Positions 1 through 7,608 are shown, numbered from the stretch's first letter. The stretch is 7,829 bases of DNA from Enterobacterales bacterium (GCA_900768635.1 CAAGDP010000179.1:1-7829), one strand, 5' to 3'. Made by a program: numbers and translations. The notes: generated by a model not told the origin, from the sequence alone.

Positions 1-130
1 ATCTCAAGATGTGACAGAAGTAAGGATGAGTATAACATATCCCCTGATAATTCTTAGTGATTTCAGTATAAACTTCCGGCAATCATCCTCCCAATCAATC
101 GGAAGGAGGAATATTGCCGTGACTTGAGAT
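1..130. repeat. 8-bp inverted repeat flanking the 77-119 hairpin
   Basis: ATCTCAAG at 1-8 is the exact reverse complement of CTTGAGAT at 123-130, so the hairpin at 77-119 sits inside a wider inverted repeat. The left copy touches the window edge and may extend further. Eight bases is short enough to be chance; a small non-coding mobile element is another reading. Confidence 0.3.
77..119. repeat. Imperfect inverted repeat (hairpin), 15-base arms
   Basis: CGGCAAT-CA-TCCTCC (77-91) pairs with GGAGGA-AT-ATTGCCG (105-119). This forms 7 plus 6 base pairs around a 2x2 internal loop, with a 13-base apical loop. It lies about 290 bases beyond the tamB stop. On either strand the 3' flank lacks a run of T, so it is not a standard intrinsic terminator; a repetitive extragenic palindrome or a transcript-protecting structure is as likely. 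Confidence 0.6.
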
Positions 131-409
131 TTAACATCCTGAGGAAACAGTGTCAGGATTAGTTCAACAAGCTGGTTCCCTTAATACAGCAATTCAATCT
201 TCAATAACAATCTTTACACCTTCATATCAGACTTATTTAATCCGGCTTTTCTAAAATTTTTGCTTCTATCTAAATTTTTCTGTCAGTTCAAAGGATTATT
301 CAGACAGGTGAAAAGCCCTAAAAAAGAATGGCTGTGAATAACAAAACTCCGCAAAACAAGTTCATCCACCACCGCCCTCACCAGTTTAGATACCAAATTC
401 CGGTTAACT

Positions 410-3400
410 TCAGTCAATACTGAAATTGTAAAATATGTCCACCGCCTGATCGGTGCGATTGACAAACTGTACAAAAAGCCGGCTGAAAATCTGATACCGT
501 ACCCTGAATTCACCGATTGCATCAAATAAACCATAACCGTAGGATACTTTAAGTCGATCTGTAAGATTTGCCGATGCAGATACCTGGGAGCTGGAGCCGG
601 ATCCGGTGGTTTCCAGCTGGAAGTTATTAATGCCGATATCTTCTACAATACTGGAAATAGCCATGGTTGCACCGCTTAAGCTGGCATTTAACAGCATACC
701 CGTAGCCGCTGCAGAGCTTGATCCTGTATCTCCGTCATCGCTGATACTGGTGCCGTTTAAAAGATAGGATAACTTTTCCTGCTCCGACATTTCCGGAGAT
801 GAGAAAATGTTCATATCGATTTTGCTCATGGTTCTTATAACCCGCACACCTACCACAACTCCGCTGCCGTCAGTAATAGTTTCCGGATTGCGGATAGCTT
901 CCACAAGAGCAGCGGTATTTTTCGGATTACCTACAAAATCAATTTTACCCAGCCGGATAATCAGGTTCTGACCAAAGGATTTAAACTTTCCATCCACCAG
1001 ATTAATCTTGCCGTTCAATGCAAATTCCTTGTTCTGGTTGTTATTGCTGATCCGGATCTTTCCCTCCAGACTGGTAGTGAGGCCATAGCCTTTCAAAACC
1101 ACATCATTCCCGATGTTCACATTCATTTCATAATCAACATAAGGAGGAACCTTGATTTTCCGCACCGGACGGGAATTTTCCTTTCTGGTTTCCACTACTT
1201 CCACATCCTCAGAGAGCATCACACCGGAATTGTCCAAGGATTTGACAATTATACGGGACTGGGGAATATTCACATCTCCCCGGATAATCAGCCGATCCTT
1301 GCCATCCACCTGAGCGAACTTCATGGTAGTGTGATAGTCCACTATCGAGTTGCCGTAACCTGCCAGATTAACCCCCAGATGATCACCGGTAAGAGTTATT
1401 TCCCCCAGCGGTGGCAACCCATCATATACAGGATCAATATTCAGGTTACCTTCGATACGGCCGGTACCGGATCCCATGTCAAAAGAACCGTTAACCACTA
1501 CATTGCTGCGATTAAAATCCATCCGGAGATTAATATTGTCCGCAGAAACCACATCCGCTTCAGTAACCAGACGTCCGGAATCCAGTATTACATTACCATA
1601 ATAGAAGAAGCGGCCATGAGTACCTTCCTGTCGGAGCTCTCCTTTGGTATTTAAACGCCCCTGCAACAGATCAATTTTCGGTACCAGCGGAGCAATAAGC
1701 TCCAGATCCAGATTCCGGATATCCAGATTCACCCTTCGGGCACCGGGTGCTTTGGCATTAAGGGCATAATCTGCATTTACCTCTATGCGTCCGTATCGAT
1801 CGCCGTCCAGCAGAAATCTTCCTGAGGCTGAACCTTGGGAATTAAAATCAAAATCAAGAGCTATCTGTTTAAATTCGGCGGAGGACACGGAATTGGTGAA
1901 ACTGCCGTTTTGGGAAGTGATATTCATCTTTGCCAGAAGAGGGCCGTCCTTTACCTTTTTCTCCACATTAAAAGAGCCGTTAAATACTGCACCTATTAAC
2001 ACATTTTCCGGTAGATAACGGTAAAAGGACATGGCATTGAAATTGGTAATTTTCCCCTTGATACCCGTGGTTCCCCCGTTAATATCATAAAATCCCGGGC
2101 TGATGTTCACCACATTAGATTTCATTACCATAACGATCCGGGAAAAATCCAGACGGCGGGAATGAAAGTTCCAGGAAAATTTTGGTTTGTTTTTCAACAT
2201 CCAGTTGCCCAGGGGAGTATCAACTGAAAGAGATCCCAGCTGAAGATTATATTTTTCTTGCTCAAGACTTCCAGAACCGTCAGTTTCCAGCTTCAGATCA
2301 TCCCCCAGAACACCTGACAGATAAATTCGGTGCTGTTTCTGGGAGCCGTTAAGTTTCAGGGACCATTTGTTAAACTCCTGCTCTCCGGAAATTAATTCCT
2401 CCAGCTTAACCTTTAAATCACCCTGAAAGGTTAATTTATCCAAATTAACCTGCTCCTGAGCCTGAAGAGAAAAATTCCGGAGGGACAGAAGTTCCGGAAT
2501 TTCCAGCTCAGGAATATTAATATCCAGAGATATTTCAGGAGTACGGAGATTACCTTTAAGACTGCCCCTGATCATACCGGAGCCGGTGACGGGACTGGCA
2601 AGAAAAGGGCTGGTAAGAGCTTTTAAATCACTGGCTGATAAATCAAAGGAAAGATGATTATATCCCGCCTGCATAAGGGAGCCGTTAAGTTTCAGCGACG
2701 TACTTCCGTAGGCCACCGCCCAGTCCCGGAAGAGGATAGTGCTTTGAGGGAGACGGTCCGGATCTACCTTTCCCGAAGCAAAACCGGAGAGTAAAAGAGG
2801 ATTCCCTCCGTAACTCCCAGTAAAATGTGTTCTGGAAAGTTGAAAATCGATTTCATCACTGTCAGTTTTATAGGAAAAGCTACCTTCTGCAGATCCCTGC
2901 AGTTCACCAGGGGTACCGGTACCGAAAATCCGATGGAGAGGTGCTTTAAATGACTGGATCTTCACCTTCTCCAGTGATATTTCCTTTTCATCCTGCACAA
3001 AATTTCCGGAGATCCGGAAATAATGATCCGGACGCTCCGGTGCAAAAAGACGGAAATCCTCAATATCAAAATTACTGTAGGAGCCCCGGGCACTGCCGGC
3101 CACTACTACTGCAGGTCGTTCAAATGCTGAAATCCGGGAAACAAAATCCAGTGAAAAATCATTAAGACTTCCCTGGTAATACACCGCAGCATCCATTAGT
3201 TCCACCTGAGGATCCTGCTTAAAGCGGGACAGATCCTGATGGGCAGAGGAAAGGCTACTGTCCCGGTAATATCCGGGAGCAGACTCATCACCCTGAGGAT
3301 TATCCCCGTCCCCATGAATTTTTTCCATTTCCTCCGAAGGTGATGCATCCCCGGCAAGTAACGCCGGAAAACTCTGGTTTGCGATTTTTTCCGCCTGAAC

Positions 3401-4834
3401 CTTGTTGTTTGCCTCCCTGGCAGGAACAGCAACATTTTCAAAAGCCTGCTGACGACCGGCATCATAACTGTCTGTTGCTGCATTCTTCCGATCTGCCTTC
3501 CTGCTCTGTTTCAGCCAGGGAAATAAATCCGGAACTGAAGCGGGCCGGTTACTGGCGAATCTTCTGTAAGAAGGGGATAAATAGGATTTTAAGGAGGAAT
3601 GCTCCCGGGAGATGTGAAATTCACTTCCCGCTTTGGCACGCAACGGCCAGGAAACATGCCGGAAAGTAAGATCCAGCTCGGAAGTAAGTATGCTGTCCAG
3701 CACATTAAGACGACCCCGAGCTTTAATTTTCCGGTGATCGGAACTTTCCGCGGAGACTGTAAGATCAGTTAAATCCCCCCGGGTGGATACTTTGAGAGGA
3801 ATTCCATTTAAGGCTCCTTCCAGAATGTTATAACGGCAAATCCCCTGAAGATCTAGATTAAGATGGAGATAATCCTCCAGGCCCACTTCACCCTGAAGAG
3901 TAAAATTACCATACTGTCTGCTGAGAATATGACCTTCGGTAATAAAAATCCGGGACTGATTAATAATACCCTTAAAAAATACATCCACCAGATCCGTATC
4001 ATATCCCGTCATATGATAACGCACCTGACGCAGATCCACAGACTGAATCTGGATATCAAAAGGAATATGTACGGTAGGAATGGTGGTGATACTTCTTTTC
4101 ACCTGCTCTTTATCAAAACCGTTTTTGATCTCAGGGAACGGGATCTGGGAAAGAGTTTCACCCTCCTGATCCTTAAGCTCAAAATCCACCTGAGAAGCAA
4201 AAACCCTTGCTCCGTAAATCAAATGGCCCGTTAGTCCGGCAGATGCCCGGATATCCTGGATCTGAAGATGAAAGATACTGTTATCCAAAGTGTAGGAACC
4301 GGCGGAGAAGTCATCAAGACGGATATCCAGAGGAAGATCCAAATAGAATGGAACGGCTTTTTCCGCCAGATTTTCCTGATTAATCCGCATTACGTAATCC
4401 CGGGCGAAATCCTCATCCCGGACAGTAGATGCTGTTATGTCCCCCTGCCAGATATCAGCGATCTGGCGAAGACGCAACCGGTCATAATCAGGGTTGTGGG
4501 TGAAATCATCAAAATTAAGATGCATGTCCACTCGGCCGGCATCCACCCTGGACAAAATAACTTTTCCGGAAAGGATCCGGCTTAAATCCAGTCTGGCTTT
4601 CACCTTGTCAATTTTAAGATCTAGAAAACCCAGATCCAGATGAAAATTGTTAAGTTCAAAACCGCTTCCCAGATTTCCGGAAACCAGATCCCCATGAAGA
4701 AATTCCAGCTTTGATGTGGCAATTTTCCAGATGAGGGTGCTTCCCCAGTTGGTGTACATAACACTAAGAAATACTGAACTGAAAATCAGCAGGAGGATTG
4801 TCAGGATTTTCAGCAGAAAAAGCAGAATTTTCAT
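410..4834 (-). CDS. tamB: TamB, inner-membrane-anchored translocation and assembly module protein
   Basis: TamB spans the periplasm as a long beta-rich, groove-like protein anchored in the inner membrane and bound at its C-terminus to TamA. In E. coli it acts with TamA in outer-membrane protein assembly and, redundantly with YhdP and YdbH, in phospholipid transport. The 1474-residue product has one N-terminal membrane anchor (about residues 3-27), then alternating beta-strand sequence throughout. The C-terminal TamB (DUF490) domain covers roughly 1000-1474 and is very clear: AIRNPE at 1313-1318, GVRV soon after, IFSSPEMS at 1343-1350 running into LSYLLNG, then SYGYGLFD, RVRYQI and DQAVDIFYNF at the end. 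It is about 215 residues longer than E. coli TamB (1259), and much of the excess is a polar, probably disordered insertion at about 405-548. The ATG start overlaps the tamA stop. The gene is intact and ends in TGA (412-410), with no clear terminator after it. Confidence 0.96.
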   Translation of the reverse strand: MKILLFLLKILTILLLIFSSVFLSVMYTNWGSTLIWKIATSKLEFLHGDLVSGNLGSGFELNNFHLDLGFLDLKIDKVKARLDLSRILSGKVILSRVDAGRVDMHLNFDDFTHNPDYDRLRLRQIADIWQGDITASTVRDEDFARDYVMRINQENLAEKAVPFYLDLPLDIRLDDFSAGSYTLDNSIFHLQIQDIRASAGLTGHLIYGARVFASQVDFELKDQEGETLSQIPFPEIKNGFDKEQVKRSITTIPTVHIPFDIQIQSVDLRQVRYHMTGYDTDLVDVFFKGIINQSRIFITEGHILSRQYGNFTLQGEVGLEDYLHLNLDLQGICRYNILEGALNGIPLKVSTRGDLTDLTVSAESSDHRKIKARGRLNVLDSILTSELDLTFRHVSWPLRAKAGSEFHISREHSSLKSYLSPSYRRFASNRPASVPDLFPWLKQSRKADRKNAATDSYDAGRQQAFENVAVPAREANNKVQAEKIANQSFPALLAGDASPSEEMEKIHGDGDNPQGDESAPGYYRDSSLSSAHQDLSRFKQDPQVELMDAAVYYQGSLNDFSLDFVSRISAFERPAVVVAGSARGSYSNFDIEDFRLFAPERPDHYFRISGNFVQDEKEISLEKVKIQSFKAPLHRIFGTGTPGELQGSAEGSFSYKTDSDEIDFQLSRTHFTGSYGGNPLLLSGFASGKVDPDRLPQSTILFRDWAVAYGSTSLKLNGSLMQAGYNHLSFDLSASDLKALTSPFLASPVTGSGMIRGSLKGNLRTPEISLDINIPELEIPELLSLRNFSLQAQEQVNLDKLTFQGDLKVKLEELISGEQEFNKWSLKLNGSQKQHRIYLSGVLGDDLKLETDGSGSLEQEKYNLQLGSLSVDTPLGNWMLKNKPKFSWNFHSRRLDFSRIVMVMKSNVVNISPGFYDINGGTTGIKGKITNFNAMSFYRYLPENVLIGAVFNGSFNVEKKVKDGPLLAKMNITSQNGSFTNSVSSAEFKQIALDFDFNSQGSASGRFLLDGDRYGRIEVNADYALNAKAPGARRVNLDIRNLDLELIAPLVPKIDLLQGRLNTKGELRQEGTHGRFFYYGNVILDSGRLVTEADVVSADNINLRMDFNRSNVVVNGSFDMGSGTGRIEGNLNIDPVYDGLPPLGEITLTGDHLGVNLAGYGNSIVDYHTTMKFAQVDGKDRLIIRGDVNIPQSRIIVKSLDNSGVMLSEDVEVVETRKENSRPVRKIKVPPYVDYEMNVNIGNDVVLKGYGLTTSLEGKIRISNNNQNKEFALNGKINLVDGKFKSFGQNLIIRLGKIDFVGNPKNTAALVEAIRNPETITDGSGVVVGVRVIRTMSKIDMNIFSSPEMSEQEKLSYLLNGTSISDDGDTGSSSAAATGMLLNASLSGATMAISSIVEDIGINNFQLETTGSGSSSQVSASANLTDRLKVSYGYGLFDAIGEFRVRYQIFSRLFVQFVNRTDQAVDIFYNFSID
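3202..3607 (-). other. Polar low-complexity insertion within TamB (residues about 410-545)
   Basis: Between a TamB repeat segment ending SWPLRAKAG and the resumption of beta-strand sequence at YYQGSLNDFSLDF, about 140 residues depart from the alternating strand pattern. The first part is basic (SYRRFASNR, KQSRKADRKN). The middle is alanine- and glutamine-rich, and the last part is acidic and rich in G, D, S and P (HGDGDNPQGDESAPG). It is in frame and has no stop, so it is part of the protein. It interrupts what in E. coli TamB is a continuous repeat (the RWPL segment and the strands after it), as I recall that sequence. It probably forms a disordered loop or hinge in the periplasm. Its boundaries are approximate. 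Confidence 0.6.
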
Positions 4835-4836
4835 TA
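4832..4836 (-). promoter_or_regulatory. TAATG stop-start overlap coupling tamA to tamB
   Basis: The tamA stop TAA (4836-4834) and the tamB start ATG (4834-4832) share one base. Only a weak AGGA lies upstream, 11 bases from the ATG. Translation of tamB is therefore probably coupled to ribosomes terminating on tamA, which fits two proteins of one complex. Confidence 0.85.
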
Positions 4837-6723
4837 CAGTCCGGGTCCTATTCCAAAATGCAACTTTATAGGCATATGAACCTCTGAAATACCAAAGCCC
4901 AAATCCAGACGGATGGCACCAACCGGAGAAAGATAACGAATTCCGAAACCGGTTCCCATTTTAAGATCTGTATTTTCCCGGTAATCATTAGTTACCACAC
5001 CTCCGTCCAGGAAGGTGGCAAGACGGAGATTTTCAGAAACCGGCACCTGCAGTTCAGCCGAGCCAACTGACATATAGCGACCGCCCAAAAGATTACCTCC
5101 GGAATCCTCAGGAGCAATTTTTTCAAAACCAAAGCCTCGGATACTCTGATCCCCGCCGGCAAAAAATCTCAGCCGGGGAGGAATAGATCTCATAGATCCG
5201 CCGATTAATAATCCCTGCTCATAACGGAGTAACACCCGGGAGTCTTTGGTGGGGGCAAAAAGACCTTTCAGAACAATATCCGCATAGGATATCCGTTCTG
5301 TAGACAGTAATTTTTCCAAAGAGGTTTTAAAGGTAACTGTCACCCGGTAGCCGAAGGCGGGATCAATAGGAGAATCCATCTGGGTACGGGACAGGGAAAT
5401 ACCCGGCATAATCAGACTGGACCAACCGTCGTTACTGCCCTGGACAAAGTCATCATAACCGTATTCCACAAAGTAATCCCGATCCCAGCTGGAAGGATCG
5501 TTAATTACATAATGACCGCTGATAAGAAAGGAATCATAAAGAGTATCGTCATTATCCTTATGTTCATAACTGGCGTTGATCCGGTAGTAATCATTAATCG
5601 GATCATTATGAGGAATGATATAATTCCCCTCCACAAAGCTGTTTACCGAGGAAACTTTAAGCCGGGAATTAAAGCTGTGACCGTAGTTATTAATCCAGGG
5701 ATTGCGATGGGAAAGCTGAAACCGGACATTTTCATCCGTGGAGAAACCCAGTCCTACCTCCGCCAGCGTATATGGTTTACGGGAAAGACGCACATTAATA
5801 GGCAGATTAACATTTTCCATATCCGCCCAGTTAATATGATCATAGTCCAGAGAAACATCGGCGGACTGAAAATAACCGGACTGATAAAGTTTCTGGGAAT
5901 AAGCCACCATATCGTCCGTATCTAGATATGATCCCTGCTTAAGCGGACTGAGTCTTGCCGCCATATCCTGAGCTTCATCAAAGCCAATGTAATTAATCCT
6001 GCCGATTTTGTACCGGACTCCCGGATCCAGGGTAAGAAAAATTTCAGCCTTGTTTTCATCCTTGTAGATCACCGCCCGGCTTTCTGTTATCCGGGCTTTC
6101 AGATAACCCCGGGAAACAGCATTTGCCAGAATATCGGATTTATAGGATTCATAACGCACGTGAGTAAATTTCTGGCCGGGAACGATTTTATTTTTTACTT
6201 CCAGATCTTTCAGAAGTTTCTCCACCCGGGAGTCAACCCCGTAGGAGACATTAATCTTTTCTATGGTTACCGGAGTTCCACGCTCTACCTCTACATACAC
6301 CAGACCGTTACGAAAATCGGCCTCATCCGCCAGCTTAACCGTGATTTGGGGATGATAATAACCGTAAACCTGTACCGCCCGGGTAATTTCCTCGATGATT
6401 TTTTTACGGTAGAAAACAAAGCTCCGACGTTTAATCTTAACCAGATTATTAAGATAAGCTTCAATATTACGGGTAAGCGTCCCGTTATTAGCCGAGACCT
6501 GATAAGTCAGATATACAGGGTTGCGGGCAATTTCAGAAATAATATTCCTGGTCCAGGTGCGATCCTCATCACTTTGCAGATCCATCCAGGAACGACGGGC
6601 AAAAGCAACGATATGCCGGGGCTCGGTAATAACATCTCCATTCTGATGAATATTACGGAAATCCCCTTCATTCTGCGCCGCCACAGCCGGAGAGCCAATG
6701 GCAAGATATAAAGCCAGAAGCAA
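4834..6723 (-). CDS. tamA: TamA, outer-membrane Omp85-family translocation and assembly module protein
   Basis: TamA is the outer-membrane half of the translocation and assembly module and the docking site for TamB. The 629-residue product begins with a hydrophobic leader and a probable cleavage after AVAA (residue 16). A polar segment of about 55 residues follows. POTRA1 spans about 73-150 and carries the TamA-like NIEAYL and GYYHP at 121-125; POTRA2 spans about 151-236 and POTRA3 about 237-315. The beta-barrel runs from about 316 to the end. The Omp85 loop-6 motif is IRGF at 528-531, preceded by FFAGGDQS; the barrel ends FGIGPGL, like the GPEL ending common in TamA and unlike the aromatic end of BamA. 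At 577 residues E. coli TamA is shorter, the difference lying mostly before POTRA1. The start is uncertain: TTG is the first standard codon, but an ATT at 6747 gives 637 residues and a better signal peptide. Its stop overlaps the tamB start by one base. Confidence 0.95.
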   Translation of the reverse strand: MLLALYLAIGSPAVAAQNEGDFRNIHQNGDVITEPRHIVAFARRSWMDLQSDEDRTWTRNIISEIARNPVYLTYQVSANNGTLTRNIEAYLNNLVKIKRRSFVFYRKKIIEEITRAVQVYGYYHPQITVKLADEADFRNGLVYVEVERGTPVTIEKINVSYGVDSRVEKLLKDLEVKNKIVPGQKFTHVRYESYKSDILANAVSRGYLKARITESRAVIYKDENKAEIFLTLDPGVRYKIGRINYIGFDEAQDMAARLSPLKQGSYLDTDDMVAYSQKLYQSGYFQSADVSLDYDHINWADMENVNLPINVRLSRKPYTLAEVGLGFSTDENVRFQLSHRNPWINNYGHSFNSRLKVSSVNSFVEGNYIIPHNDPINDYYRINASYEHKDNDDTLYDSFLISGHYVINDPSSWDRDYFVEYGYDDFVQGSNDGWSSLIMPGISLSRTQMDSPIDPAFGYRVTVTFKTSLEKLLSTERISYADIVLKGLFAPTKDSRVLLRYEQGLLIGGSMRSIPPRLRFFAGGDQSIRGFGFEKIAPEDSGGNLLGGRYMSVGSAELQVPVSENLRLATFLDGGVVTNDYRENTDLKMGTGFGIRYLSPVGAIRLDLGFGISEVHMPIKLHFGIGPGL

Positions 6724-6750
6724 CCCTGACTTGACTCTGAAGTTAATTAT
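6721..6750 (-). promoter_or_regulatory. bioD/tamA junction: start choice for tamA (TTG at 6723 or ATT at 6747)
   Basis: The first standard start codon in the tamA frame is TTG at 6723-6721. It gives a leader beginning MLLALYL with no basic residue. The frame stays open upstream through bioD's last codons. Eight codons earlier is an ATT (6747-6745) whose A is the last base of bioD's TAA, making TAATT. Starting there adds NFRVKSG and yields a textbook signal peptide: basic n-region, hydrophobic core, and AVAA before the mature Q. A GGGGA (6762-6758) lies upstream at roughly Shine-Dalgarno distance, whereas the TTG has only CAGGG directly abutting it. The tamA/tamB junction is TAATG, so the same architecture with ATG changed to ATT is attractive. 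ATT starts are rare (infC is the classic case), so this remains inference. Confidence 0.55.
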
Positions 6751-7430
6751 TGCAGGATCCCCGTATTCAAATAGCCAGACAAATCGGAATCATATGGTCG
6801 TTCCAGGAAAGAAATTTCTCCCAGACAAGGGATATCAGAAAAATATTCTTTGAGCCAGCTGATATTATCCTGGTAATGCATGAGACCCGGAAAAACCTGA
6901 TTAAGAACATATCCCGCCACCTTGCATCCCATGTTCTCAATAAGACGCTGAGTCATTACTGCATGATTAAGACAACCAAGACAGACACCCACTGTAATGA
7001 TAACCGGATACTGATGCTTACTCACCCATTGAGACATAAAACTGTCCGGACCCAGCGGCAGCATCCAGCCCCCTGCACCTTCAATAAACAGATAGTCAGG
7101 ATTCATATCCAGAAGGTGATTAATCCCTTCATCAAACAATCCGGTATCAATAACCGTTCCGGAAGAGCAGGCCGCAATATGCGGGGCTACCGCTTCATCA
7201 AACTGGTAACCCACACATTCATCATATTTAAGCGGATAGGAATTATGTTTCTGGATAGAGATCACGTCTTTATTACATAATCCCTCCTGAAGAATTTCCA
7301 AACCTGAGGCCACAGGTTTAAAGCCCAGTGCAACCTTACCCCGCTTGCGGACATTTTCCAAAAGTGCTGCCACAGTAAGAGTCTTACCGGCATCGGTATC
7401 TGTTCCTGTGACAAAATAAATCTGTGTCAC
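6747..7430 (-). CDS. bioD: ATP-dependent dethiobiotin synthetase BioD
   Basis: This cytoplasmic enzyme of biotin synthesis uses ATP and CO2 to close the ureido ring of 7,8-diaminopelargonate, giving dethiobiotin for BioB. The 227-residue product matches the usual length (about 225) and runs collinear with E. coli BioD. The N-terminal P-loop is GTDTDAGKT at residues 9-17 with K16. KPVASG with K38 follows at 38-43, then a metal-binding D55 in NKD, APH at 82-84, and EGAGGW at 117-122 with E117. GVCLGCLNHA corresponds to the conserved substrate-binding loop of the second half. No key residue is missing. The start is GTG (7430-7428), preceded by GGGG (7443-7440) nine bases upstream; an in-frame TAA at 7451-7449 and the lack of other start codons fix it. 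It appears to be the first gene of a cluster with tamA and tamB. No other biotin gene is visible here, so bioA/F/C/B must lie elsewhere, if present. Confidence 0.97.
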   Translation of the reverse strand: MTQIYFVTGTDTDAGKTLTVAALLENVRKRGKVALGFKPVASGLEILQEGLCNKDVISIQKHNSYPLKYDECVGYQFDEAVAPHIAACSSGTVIDTGLFDEGINHLLDMNPDYLFIEGAGGWMLPLGPDSFMSQWVSKHQYPVIITVGVCLGCLNHAVMTQRLIENMGCKVAGYVLNQVFPGLMHYQDNISWLKEYFSDIPCLGEISFLERPYDSDLSGYLNTGILQ

Positions 7431-7524
7431 TTGCTTTATCCCCGCTCGTTATTATTTTTGGATGATACTTTTCTTCAGATTTATATGGAACTTCAGTGTT
7501 GCATTCCAAAGATCCTCACCGGTT

Positions 7525-7554
7525 ATTATAGCTTAAATCTTAATCTTAGGTGAA
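7525..7554 (-). promoter_or_regulatory. Candidate sigma-70 promoter for bioD-tamA-tamB
   Basis: On the minus strand a perfect -10 hexamer TATAAT (7530-7525) is preceded by TTCACC (7554-7549), which matches TTGACA at four of six positions with an 18-bp spacer. Transcription would begin near 7518 and leave a leader of about 88 nt before the bioD GTG. A short inverted repeat, TCACC (7553-7549) and GGTGA (7520-7516), flanks the -10 element and could be an operator half-site pair. I do not see the TTGTAAACC...GGTTTACAA operator of the biotin repressor BirA, so biotin control of this copy is not supported by sequence. Confidence 0.5.
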
Positions 7555-7559
7555 ACAAC

Positions 7560-7601
7560 TGTGCTCCGGAATGATAACTTTGTGTTCCGGGTCGTTCTAT
7601 T
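7560..7601. repeat. Two imperfect direct repeats TGTGYTCCGG with 21-bp period
   Basis: TGTGCTCCGG at 7560-7569 recurs as TGTGTTCCGG at 7581-7590, a match of 9 of 10 bases at a spacing of exactly 21 bp, or two helical turns. The copies also contain CCGGAA and TTCCGG, which can pair as a 6-bp stem around a 13-base loop. Repeats in tandem on one face of the helix, beginning with TG, resemble the multiple transposase-binding sites at the ends of IS21-family elements. They would equally fit a cooperative regulator site next to the downstream promoter. No second end or target duplication can be seen in this window. Confidence 0.45.
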
Positions 7602-7608
7602 CCCAGGG

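Larger units (their letters stand above)
1..409. other. Gene-free stretch downstream of tamB
   Basis: No reading frame here has a credible start, ribosome site and protein-like sequence. It is AT-rich around 235-285 and contains the related strings CTAAAATTTTTGC (251-263) and CTAAATTTTTC (270-280). No hairpin followed by a U-tract is seen directly after the tamB stop, so the end of the tam transcript is not defined; the only strong hairpin is at 77-119. Confidence 0.6.

Noticed and set aside
2..126. Plus-strand frame open from the left edge for about 41 codons
   Set aside because: The composition is serine- and isoleucine-rich without protein-like pattern, and the frame runs through the hairpin at 77-119; this looks like chance openness.
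7..180. Minus-strand frame of 58 codons between stops (including LTLFPQDVKSQ and DWEDDCRKF), preceded in the same frame by a short stretch broken by two stops
   Set aside because: There is no start codon with a ribosome site and no recognisable family. A decayed gene is possible, but the sequence gives no positive evidence for one.
282..310. CTGTC/GACAG stem on the minus strand as a tamB terminator
   Set aside because: It has only five base pairs with an 18-base loop, and is followed by a run of A, not T, in the direction of transcription.
283..534. 83-codon minus-strand ORF overlapping the tamB end in another frame
   Set aside because: About half of it lies in another frame of conserved tamB C-terminal codons. 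It has no ribosome site and no familiar motif, so it is a shadow frame.
6160..6711. 183-codon plus-strand ORF opposite tamA (and similar ones at 5512-5925 and 6750-7280)
   Set aside because: These are antisense shadows of clearly identified tamA and bioD, with no family resemblance of their own.
7486..7508. TGGAA/TTCCA 5-bp hairpin in the bioD leader, with a three-codon ATG-CAA-CAC-TGA frame at its side
   Set aside because: The stem is short with a 13-base loop, and a three-codon frame is expected by chance; there is no alternative structure suggesting attenuation or a riboswitch.
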